Source: JBAZMA01 sp041649995 (GTDB lineage: Bacteria; Omnitrophota; Gorgyraeia; Velamenicoccales; Velamenicoccaceae). Taken from it: 15,920 bases of DNA. A program made the position numbers and the translations under genes. Positions 1-5,505 of the stretch are shown here, in pieces; within the stretch, counting starts at the first letter, position 1, and every line of letters starts with the position of its first letter. The notes beneath the pieces were generated by a model that searched no databases, was not told the DNA's origin, and was given only the letters and a program-made list of their open reading frames with translations. The stretch is from the NCBI GenBank assembly GCA_041649995.1, contig JBAZMA010000024.1, forward strand, positions 1 through 15,920, in the 5' to 3' direction.

Positions 1-1
1 G

Positions 2-1399
2 CACGCGCTCGCGCTCGAGCGCGCGCGGTTCGTGACCGGGTGCGTCGAGCGCGAGCGCGTGCTCGCGTGGTGCGCGACGGCGAACAGGCCGACCGACCCG
101 GACTCGCCGGGCGCCATGCTCTGCGCGTGCGTGCTGCTCGGCCGCATGCTCGCCTCGTTCGCGCAGATGCTCGTGTTCACGCCAGACGTGGTGCTCCTCC
201 CGGATGGGAAGACGGAGCACGTGGACCACTTTGTCGAGCCGCTGTTCGTGGCCGCCGGCGACTGCGACGAGACGGCGAAGCTGACCATCGCCGCGTGCCT
301 CGCGTTCCAGCGGATGGCGCCCACGTTCGCGGAGGGAACCGAGCTCGCGGAGCTCGCGGCCATCGCGCGGACGTACGTCTTCGCGGTGGTTCTGTGCCAC
401 GTGCCGCTCGGCGCCGGTTCGGCTGCCGGCACCGCGCTGGCGCAGCTGGACGAGGTGGATCGCAGCGTCAACTGCAGCGCGCACTTCACCGTGATCGGGT
501 TGCCGGCGGAGGTTTACCAGCGGGCGTGCGCGGGAAACGCCGGAGACGCCGCGTTGGCGCGGTCCGCGGCCGGAAAGTACCAGCTGCCCCCGTCGCTCAC
601 CATCGACGGCGCCGGGTTCGTGCACCCCGTGCTGGCGATCCACCGCCAGACGCGGGGGTGGGAGTACGCGGTGCGCGAGGGCGGGCCGACGATCGTGGTC
701 GCGGCCGAGGAGCACATGCGCGAGGTCGACGCCACGATCGCGCCGCTCGCGGGGTCGCCGGATCCCGCCGTGCGGCAGTTCTGCCTGGAGTACATGACGC
801 CTGCGAGGGACACGCCCGATCGATGCGCGTTCTACCGCGCGTTCGTTCACATGTACACGTGGCCCGTGGTCGGTCTCCCGCGCCCGTTCGTGCACTGCCG
901 CGCATCGTTCACAACCCCCGGCAGGCGCACCAACGTGCTGGGCGCATCCGCGCGCGCCGTCGCCGGTCAGCGGGACTTTGGCATCATGAAGTGGCCAAAC
1001 ATGCCGCCGATCGTCCAGACGGCCGCCCGGCTCCTCGAGCGCCATCTGCCGCCCGCGGACAACTTCTACCTCACGGCGTTTGCGCGCCCGGTGCACGTGC
1101 CATCCATCATCACGGGCATATTCGGGCAGGGTGGCTGCTGGTCCACGTGCGCATACGTCTCGCGGACCATCCTCGGGATGGTTCCCGGTCAGCACGAGAT
1201 CGTTCTCTCGATCGGCCTTTCCAATCTGCCGACCGGCGGCGAGGACCTGACGCGCGCGCTCACGATGATATGCAATGCGGTGCTGCCGGACTCGCGCCGT
1301 CTCGGCGACGTCGGAGCGGTGTGCATGGTCAATTCGCTCGGGCCCGACCGCGGCGAGTTGCTCGTCAAGTTCATCGTCACCCCGAGACGGCCGCGGTGA
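2..1399 (+). CDS. Unknown protein, 5' end outside the window (465 residues visible)
   Basis: The reading frame is open from base 2 to the TGA at 1397-1399, with almost every codon ending in G or C from the very first codon, so the gene very probably begins upstream of the window. The first in-frame ATG is at 116. A start there would drop a stretch that looks fully coding, so I treat the gene as partial. I do not recognise the family. There is no signal peptide or clear transmembrane helix in the visible part. The C-terminal third has a glycine/cysteine-rich segment (GQGGCWSTC, near 1126-1152) and an HCRASF motif near 892-909, but I cannot make a catalytic site from them. The gene converges on the 144-aa minus-strand gene, with only 37 bases between the two stop codons. 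That it is a gene is near certain; its function is unknown. Confidence 0.85.
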   Translation, partial: HALALERARFVTGCVERERVLAWCATANRPTDPDSPGAMLCACVLLGRMLASFAQMLVFTPDVVLLPDGKTEHVDHFVEPLFVAAGDCDETAKLTIAACLAFQRMAPTFAEGTELAELAAIARTYVFAVVLCHVPLGAGSAAGTALAQLDEVDRSVNCSAHFTVIGLPAEVYQRACAGNAGDAALARSAAGKYQLPPSLTIDGAGFVHPVLAIHRQTRGWEYAVREGGPTIVVAAEEHMREVDATIAPLAGSPDPAVRQFCLEYMTPARDTPDRCAFYRAFVHMYTWPVVGLPRPFVHCRASFTTPGRRTNVLGASARAVAGQRDFGIMKWPNMPPIVQTAARLLERHLPPADNFYLTAFARPVHVPSIITGIFGQGGCWSTCAYVSRTILGMVPGQHEIVLSIGLSNLPTGGEDLTRALTMICNAVLPDSRRLGDVGAVCMVNSLGPDRGELLVKFIVTPRRPR

Positions 1400-1436
1400 A
1401 GATCTACGAGAGAGAGAGCGGAAAAAAAGAAAAGAG
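1400..1436. other. Convergent 3' junction, purine-rich on the plus strand
   Basis: These 37 bases separate two convergent stop codons. They contain a GA-repeat (about 1410-1418) and an A7 run at 1422-1428 followed by AAAA. Read on the minus strand this is a T-rich tract just after the 144-aa gene's stop, which could act in transcript 3'-end formation. No hairpin was seen. Confidence 0.4.
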
Positions 1437-1871
1437 TCATTTGCGTGTTTTCCCACATTTCACACGTTTCTGCGGAGGGGCCTCTGCCGGCCCGGGGATG
1501 GCGGTGGGGGTCGTGGTCCGCGGCTTCAGCACGTTCTTCCCCGCGGCGTCGGCGCGGTTGAACATGATCACGTTGCGGCAGAAGCTCATGCGGTTGATGA
1601 GCAGCGCCTTGCGCGTGGCCAGCGCGTCTTTCGCGGCCGCGCGCATCGCGTCGGGCGACGGCACTGCCCGGTCCGCGTCCTCGGGGGTCGGAAACCGTTC
1701 CTCCGCCCACTTTGCATTCGCGAGCAGCTTCGCCTGGCGCGCGGTGTCGGTGAGTATGCCGGGCACGATGCGCATGAAGAATTTCTGCAGCTGCGCGACT
1801 TGCATCTCGACGCTCTCCGGACTGTCTGGATCGAGCGTCCGTATGGTACCCACTGTCCGCGGTTCTGTCAT
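1437..1871 (-). CDS. Small unknown protein, 144 aa, basic C-terminal tail
   Basis: The start is set at the ATG at 1871 (protein begins MTEPRTVG). It is directly preceded by an AT-rich stretch, so the local context reads CATAAAATG. An in-frame ATG at 1892 would add only MFFCVHK, encoded by the A/T homopolymer itself, and is less likely. The protein is mainly helical in appearance: residues about 20-110 are rich in Ala, Glu, Arg and Leu, and include AQLQKFFMRIVPGIL and a run of alternating Ala/Lys/Arg. The last 30 residues turn proline/threonine-rich and end in a basic tail (KRVKCGKTRK) that could bind nucleic acid or act as a nuclear localisation signal. There is no signal peptide or membrane segment. 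I do not recognise a family. Its stop lies 37 bases from that of the convergent gene at 2-1399. Confidence 0.8.
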   Translation of the reverse strand: MTEPRTVGTIRTLDPDSPESVEMQVAQLQKFFMRIVPGILTDTARQAKLLANAKWAEERFPTPEDADRAVPSPDAMRAAAKDALATRKALLINRMSFCRNVIMFNRADAAGKNVLKPRTTTPTAIPGPAEAPPQKRVKCGKTRK

Positions 1872-1936
1872 TTTATGCACGCAAAAAAACAATGTGGCGG
1901 GTTCTCTCGGTTTTTTTTCACTGTGTGGTTCTGGTT
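1872..1936 (-). promoter_or_regulatory. A/T-homopolymer promoter candidate for the 144-aa gene
   Basis: This short gap between two minus-strand genes holds an A7 run at 1883-1889 and a T8 run at 1911-1918 (plus-strand view), with GC-rich sequence between them. Read on the minus strand it gives an A8 run, then T7, then CATAAAATG at the start codon. The arrangement superficially resembles late promoters of nucleocytoplasmic viruses (T-rich tract plus TAAA next to ATG), but this rests on position and composition only. Confidence 0.3.
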
Positions 1937-2164
1937 TCAGACGTTACAATCGTCGCGCGGAGAAGGCGGCGGCGGTTGCGGTGATGGCAGCGGTGGCGTA
2001 GACGAACGCGGCTCGTACGCGAACCGGGCGCTTGCCCTGAGATCTGGCATCACCTGCTCGACCCCGGTAATCTTCGGCACGATGATCGTGAACAGCACCA
2101 GCAGCCGGCGGAGTTGGTCGATCTTGTCCAACCAGCCCGATGTTTGGAATCCGTGTCCGGACAT
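1937..2164 (-). CDS. Small unknown protein, about 75 aa, hydrophobic core and proline-rich tail
   Basis: The start is the ATG at 2164 (protein begins MSGHGFQTSGW); the stop is at 1937-1939. The frame was chosen over the overlapping 129-aa frame because, from about 2160 down to 2010, its codons mostly end in G or C as in neighbouring genes, while the competing frame has mostly A or T there. A moderately hydrophobic stretch, RRLLVLFTIIV (residues about 24-34), could be a short membrane-associating helix. The last 25 residues are Pro/Ser-rich and end in RDDCNV. In the tail both frames look coding, so the C-terminus is less certain. The gene may be longer: coding-like sequence in another frame continues upstream to 2333 across a T7 run (see the separate entry). 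No family recognised. Confidence 0.55.
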   Translation of the reverse strand: MSGHGFQTSGWLDKIDQLRRLLVLFTIIVPKITGVEQVMPDLRASARFAYEPRSSTPPLPSPQPPPPSPRDDCNV

Positions 2165-2333
2165 GACGGTCCCAATTATTGTTTTTTTCCGTCCAGTTTG
2201 TCGAGTTCGGCGCAAAGCGACCGTGGTACACACACTCCGCCAATTCGGCCGCGGTGGTGGTGGGATTGGGCGTCCATTGGCCGCGGCTGCCAACTGCAAT
2301 TCCGAATACAGACGTTAAAGCAAGAAGTGCCAT
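2165..2333 (-). other. Coding-like stretch with a secretion-signal-like start, possibly the 5' end of the 75-aa gene
   Basis: On the minus strand an ATG at 2333 opens a frame starting MALLALTSVFGIAVGSRG, which resembles a short signal peptide. It continues with two adjacent N-glycosylation sequons (NST, NWT) and mostly G/C third positions up to a T7 run at 2182-2188 (A7 on the coding strand). Beyond that run the coding signal moves to the frame of the 75-aa gene. Removing one base of the run would join both parts into a 131-residue protein. So this may be a homopolymer length error in the sequence, a recent frameshift, a small separate peptide gene, or simply a long promoter region. It ends 36 bases from the divergent gene at 2370. 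Confidence 0.3.
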
Positions 2334-2369
2334 CTACGGAAAAAGTGCATACCATCCATATCTCGAATC
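2334..2369 (+). promoter_or_regulatory. Upstream region of the 633-aa gene
   Basis: This is a short AT-richer gap with an A5 run about 27 bases before the ATG at 2370, and an ATACCATCCATATC-like AT-rich segment next to the start. If the minus-strand start at 2333 is used, this is a very compact divergent promoter. If not, the regulatory region extends to 2165. No named motif is evident. Confidence 0.3.
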
Positions 2370-4271
2370 ATGTCCGATAAATTGTTGTCCATGGCTAACG
2401 GGGCGGCGGCGGCCGCGCTCACGCAGGTCACCGCCGCGAGGGCGGTGGGGCAGTCGTGCCAGGGTGCGATCCTCTCGATCGGCACGTCGAAGGTCAAGCG
2501 CACCAACATCTGCGTCGCCATACTCGCGCAGCGCCCGGCCGACGATGGCATCGTCGACCGCACGGTCCTGCACGTCCCCGTCTACGACTCGAAGAAGACC
2601 GTCGCGAAGACCCCGGCGCCTGCCGGTCAGGTGGCGCTCCCCATCCCGGCGGCGGGGGATGTGGCGGTGCTGGACGAGCACGCGAACGTGCCGGTGTACC
2701 TGCTGCGGCCGATGCTGTACTTCCCGTTCGATCCGGTGGCACCGTCGCTGCTGTACAACACGGTGACGTTCAACGGTCTGCGCCAGTCCGTGCGTGCGCA
2801 CATGCCGTCGCCCAACGGAATATCCGGCTCGGTGCCGTACGGGATGTCCGAGCTGCTACACGCGTACGGACGCCATCTGCCGCATGAGGCGTGGATGCTG
2901 CCGAACCTGCGCCAGACGCCGGCGCCCGCGTGCAACGGGGTGCTCATACGCTACAACCCGCCAAACTGCCCGTGCTCCGCGCACATGCAGATCGGAGCGC
3001 CGGTTCCGGAGACCGCGCCGACCGGGGTGATCACCGTGCTCGTGCCCAAGCCGTACGTGCCCGCCGTGCGGACGTTTGGCGGAAAGCCCGACGCGGCCGC
3101 GGCCGGGGCGGACACGACCAGCGCCGTCGAGCAGAAGATGACGATGAACTACAACGGCATCATGCAGCAGTGGAGCGACGGGTCGCACGGTGGGCGGGCG
3201 CTCTCGCTCCACCCGGAGCCGACGGCGTTCAAGGAGTACGTCACGATCGCGTGCACGATGTGGCGCGAGGTGACGGAGCGGCTCATCGGGTTCCGGGACT
3301 CTGTGATGTTCAACGAGGTCGCGGCAAAGTGGCTGCCGCTGATGCCCCTGATCATGGTCGGCAGCGTGGACCGCGGCGTGTCGCCGAACATGGCGGACAA
3401 CAGCCCGTCGACCATCGACCTGCCCGACGGCATGAAGTGCGCGATCTCGGTGATGCTCGACACCGTGCTGTTTGACGGCGAGACGTTCTACAGCTCGTGC
3501 CTGCCGCCGGTGACGCCAGAGTTCATCAAGGAGTTCTGCGTGGGCAAGGCCGGCGCATCGCCGCTGCTCACCGAGAAGCAGATCCTCACCACGCCGAGCG
3601 ACGTGAAGCCCGACTTCATCATGACGCCGGGCGACTCGAAGCGGTGCCGCGTCGTCTGCGAGTCGAACAAGGCGTGGGCAGAGTTCAGTCGCGCGGTCAT
3701 CCAGCAGGTGAACACGGCCGAGACGGTGGCAAAGTGCCAGCGCAAGCTGGCAGAGGCGAAGGACGACGCGTCCAAGAGCAAGTACGCGGATACCATCAAG
3801 GAGTCGCAACCGCTGGTGGTGTCGTACCACGTGATGGTCAGCACGATACAGACCACGCGTCAGGATCCGGTCGCGGGCGTCGTGCAGGACTACAGCAAGG
3901 TCCCGGTCTTCCGCGACATGACGCCCGAGGAAGGCACCGCGTGGGTCCGGAAGATGTACGACGATGCCGCGGACAAGGCGCAGTTCCGCATGCTCATCTA
4001 CAGCGTGAGTGGGACGCCGACGCGCAAGCTGTCCGAGTTTGAGGATCACGTCGCGCGGATCGCGTCCGTGCACCAGATCGCACCGGCCGGGGGGTTCGAC
4101 GCGCGTGGCGGGAGCGGGGCCAAGCGGCCGCGCGATGAACCGGCGGCAGCAGCCGCGCCACCCGCAACCGACGCCCCCGCCGCGCCGCCGGCCGCCGCGC
4201 CAGACAGCGACGAGCCGCGCCCGACCAAGCAGCGCGTCGTCCGGGTCGTGGGAAAGCCCAATGGCAAGTGA
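2370..4271 (+). CDS. Unknown 633-aa protein with alanine/proline-rich, basic C-terminal tail
   Basis: ATG at 2370 is the first in-frame ATG after the AT-rich gap; a second at 2391 would remove seven residues. Codons almost all end in G or C, and the gene is clearly real. Residues about 1-530 look like a folded, largely beta-rich protein with no signal peptide or membrane helix. It includes a small Cys/His cluster (C200, C202, H205, in NCPCSAH) and another Cys-containing region around the DGETFYSSCLPPV motif. Residues about 450-500 contain a charged helical segment (KCQRKLAEAKDDASKSKYAD). The last 60 residues are low-complexity Ala/Pro, flanked by basic patches AKRPRDE and RPTKQRVVRV that look like nuclear-localisation or DNA-binding tails. 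Size, composition and lack of membrane signals would fit a structural (capsid or core) or DNA-binding viral protein, but no family was recognised and this is only inference. Its 3' end converges on the 125-aa gene. Confidence 0.9.
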   Translation: MSDKLLSMANGAAAAALTQVTAARAVGQSCQGAILSIGTSKVKRTNICVAILAQRPADDGIVDRTVLHVPVYDSKKTVAKTPAPAGQVALPIPAAGDVAVLDEHANVPVYLLRPMLYFPFDPVAPSLLYNTVTFNGLRQSVRAHMPSPNGISGSVPYGMSELLHAYGRHLPHEAWMLPNLRQTPAPACNGVLIRYNPPNCPCSAHMQIGAPVPETAPTGVITVLVPKPYVPAVRTFGGKPDAAAAGADTTSAVEQKMTMNYNGIMQQWSDGSHGGRALSLHPEPTAFKEYVTIACTMWREVTERLIGFRDSVMFNEVAAKWLPLMPLIMVGSVDRGVSPNMADNSPSTIDLPDGMKCAISVMLDTVLFDGETFYSSCLPPVTPEFIKEFCVGKAGASPLLTEKQILTTPSDVKPDFIMTPGDSKRCRVVCESNKAWAEFSRAVIQQVNTAETVAKCQRKLAEAKDDASKSKYADTIKESQPLVVSYHVMVSTIQTTRQDPVAGVVQDYSKVPVFRDMTPEEGTAWVRKMYDDAADKAQFRMLIYSVSGTPTRKLSEFEDHVARIASVHQIAPAGGFDARGGSGAKRPRDEPAAAAAPPATDAPAAPPAAAPDSDEPRPTKQRVVRVVGKPNGK

Positions 4272-4275
4272 AACA

Positions 4276-4307
4276 CTTCCCACTCATCGCACACACAGGT
4301 TGGGAAG
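4276..4307. terminator. Candidate 3' hairpin between convergent genes
   Basis: Five bases after the stop of the 633-aa gene, CTTCCCA (4276-4282) is perfectly complementary to TGGGAAG (4301-4307), leaving an 18-base loop. It is followed by an A5 run and, at the next gene's stop, a T6 run (4329-4334). Hairpins at transcript 3' ends are known in several giant viruses. A 7-bp stem with a loop of this size can easily arise by chance, so the call is weak. Confidence 0.25.
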
Positions 4308-4333
4308 GAGGGCAAAAACAATGATCGGTTTTT

Positions 4334-4711
4334 TCAGATGGGAACCAACCCGACCCTGAGCGACCATTCATCGCGCCCGCGGATGCGGACGAGCACGGTA
4401 TGAAATCCGCGACGAGCGAATCTGTGGTTGAGAACTGCGGCGTACCCGTGCAGATGCGCGACGGTCCGCTGGGGCGGAGCACCGCGCATGAAGTCGGTCT
4501 CTGACGTGCGGCGAACCTCGACGAACAGCGCCGGCCTCTCCGCGACGACGCGCGCATCCCATTCCAGCTGCTTCACGCACTCGCGCACGATGGTGACGAT
4601 CCTGGCGCGGTCCTCCGGTGACATGCGGCGGTATGCGCGGGCGATGTTGCGTTCGCAGAGTTCCGTCGCCGTGCACACGTCTGCCTGCTCGTCGCTCAAA
4701 TTATCTTCCAT
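4334..4711 (-). CDS. Small unknown soluble protein, 125 aa
   Basis: ATG at 4711 starts a frame beginning MEDNLSDEQADV, ending at 4334. The upstream side shows GATAAAAGG about 20 bases before the start, an AT-rich element in otherwise GC-rich DNA. The protein has an acidic N-terminus, a predicted helical segment with many Arg/Glu residues (residues about 15-55, SPEDRARIVTIVRECVKQLEW), and a likely beta-rich end with regularly alternating hydrophobic residues (HTVLVRIRGRDEWSLRVGLV). No signal peptide, membrane helix or recognisable catalytic motif is present. It follows the SPFH-like gene on the same strand with 39 bases between them, so the two may share a transcript. I do not recognise the family. 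Confidence 0.75.
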   Translation of the reverse strand: MEDNLSDEQADVCTATELCERNIARAYRRMSPEDRARIVTIVRECVKQLEWDARVVAERPALFVEVRRTSETDFMRGAPPQRTVAHLHGYAAVLNHRFARRGFHTVLVRIRGRDEWSLRVGLVPI

Positions 4712-4750
4712 GTTGTGAACCCTTTTATCGCGGTGTTGTGCGTGTCTCTT

Positions 4751-5383
4751 TCAGTGTCCGGTACGCGATGCTTCGATCTTCGCAAATTCGGCGGCGAGCG
4801 CGCGCGTCTCCCTGTTCATGCCCCGCCACGCGGCCGCGTACGCCTTTGCCCGCGCGGCCAAACGCTCGGAGCATACGACGCACGGTGGAAGCCCCAGCGC
4901 AGTGGCCTCGACGCGCTCGCCGTGTGTCGGCTTGACGGTGAGAAACCCCGGCAGTTCCGCGCGGGCGTTGAGCAACCGATCGTGCACCGTGCCGTGGATC
5001 TTCTCGAGCGCGACGACGTCCGCATCACACACGATGCGCGCGGGATCGATGCTCACAACCGCCTCGACGAGGAGTGCCGGAGAGCCCGCCGATCCGGCGT
5101 GCATCCCCGCGGCGATGCCGTTCAACGCGAAGACGCGCCGGCGGACCGGCACGTCGAACGGCGAGAGCGACACGCACAGCTTCCTGACCGGGCGGACGAT
5201 CGGGACGTGCACCACCCACGCCGGTCCCTCGATGCAACGCACGCCGCCGGTGACCGTGCGCACCACGCACACGTGTCCGCGTTGTACGCGCACGATGAGC
5301 CATTTGCCGATCATGGCCAGGAGGATCGCCGCCGAGAGGTACAGCGTCGCCTGTATTCCGAAGATTGTCGCGGTCACGTACAT
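4751..5383 (-). CDS. SPFH/Band 7-like (flotillin/stomatin-type) membrane-anchored protein, 210 aa
   Basis: The start is set at the ATG at 5383, directly after an A-rich run (GGAAAAAATG). The frame is open further upstream to 5452, but that would place charged residues before the membrane helix and invade the promoter gap. Residues about 5-31 form one hydrophobic helix (TLYLSAAILLAMIG core), as in N-terminally anchored SPFH proteins. Directly after it, residues 31-80 follow the family pattern: a VRVQRGHVCVVRT strand pair, GGVRCIEGPAWVVHVP ('GP..V..P'), then a hydrophobic strand and SLSPFDVPV, close to flotillin-type sequence. LLVEAVVSIDP later matches the 'V.A.V.V...P' strand. Residues about 120-210 are helical and charged, a possible coiled coil. 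SPFH proteins oligomerise as rings on membranes and organise lipid domains. This one is shorter than typical cellular members. It is divergent from the first giant glycoprotein gene. Family call moderate, viral role unknown. Confidence 0.65.
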   Translation of the reverse strand: MYVTATIFGIQATLYLSAAILLAMIGKWLIVRVQRGHVCVVRTVTGGVRCIEGPAWVVHVPIVRPVRKLCVSLSPFDVPVRRRVFALNGIAAGMHAGSAGSPALLVEAVVSIDPARIVCDADVVALEKIHGTVHDRLLNARAELPGFLTVKPTHGERVEATALGLPPCVVCSERLAARAKAYAAAWRGMNRETRALAAEFAKIEASRTGH

Positions 5384-5505
5384 TTTTTCCTGTCTGTTCG
5401 TGTGGTTGTTTAGAGGTTTGCCAGAGAAAACTCCGCCAATCGGCAAAAGCATTTCCGGCGGATGCGCGTTCCATCCCCGAACAACAGCAACAACAACAGA
5501 ACATT
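5384..5505. promoter_or_regulatory. Divergent promoter region with a CAA-rich leader
   Basis: This 122-base gap lies between the minus-strand SPFH-like gene and the plus-strand giant gene. It holds a T6 run at 5383-5388 next to the SPFH start, AT-rich segments around 5400-5450 (TTGTTTAG, GAGAAAACT, GGCAAAAGC), and six CAA/CAG triplets at 5482-5499 just before the giant gene's ATG. An ATG at 5462 is out of frame with the giant gene, so transcription for that gene probably starts between about 5465 and 5480 or the scanning ribosome must bypass it. No named promoter motif was identified. Confidence 0.35.
5482..5499 (+). promoter_or_regulatory. CAA/CAG-rich 5' leader of the first giant gene
   Basis: Six consecutive CAR triplets (CAA CAG CAA CAA CAA CAG) end six bases before the ATG at 5506. 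CAA-rich leaders are unstructured and enhance translation in some RNA viruses (the tobamovirus omega leader). A similar effect here, avoiding hairpins in GC-rich mRNA, is an inference. Confidence 0.3.

Noticed and set aside
40..2001. Long plus-strand open frame (653 codons)
   Set aside because: It runs out of frame through the left-edge gene and then antisense through the 144-aa gene. The product is Arg/Ala/Gly-rich with no coherent domain, typical of a GC-rich shadow frame.
2178..2190. A-AAA-AAC slippery heptamer on the minus strand as a programmed -1 frameshift
   Set aside because: The heptamer is in phase with the frame from ATG 2333, but the -1 frame meets a TAA stop one codon later. The coding signal that follows lies in the other (+1) frame, so classical -1 frameshifting cannot join the parts.
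1275..2318. Plus-strand open frame of 347 codons across three minus-strand genes
   Set aside because: It spans two intergenic homopolymer regions and yields a basic, Gly-rich incoherent product.
2856..4283. Long minus-strand open frame (475 codons) opposite the 633-aa gene
   Set aside because: The product is rich in Arg, His, Leu and Val from antisense reading of G/C-ending codons; the sense frame has the coherent protein.
5365..5505. N-terminal extension of the first giant protein from a TTG at 5365
   Set aside because: It would overlap the SPFH-like gene start, add a non-conserved stretch including poly-Gln, and put the signal peptide inside the protein. ATG 5506 gives a normal signal peptide at the N-terminus.
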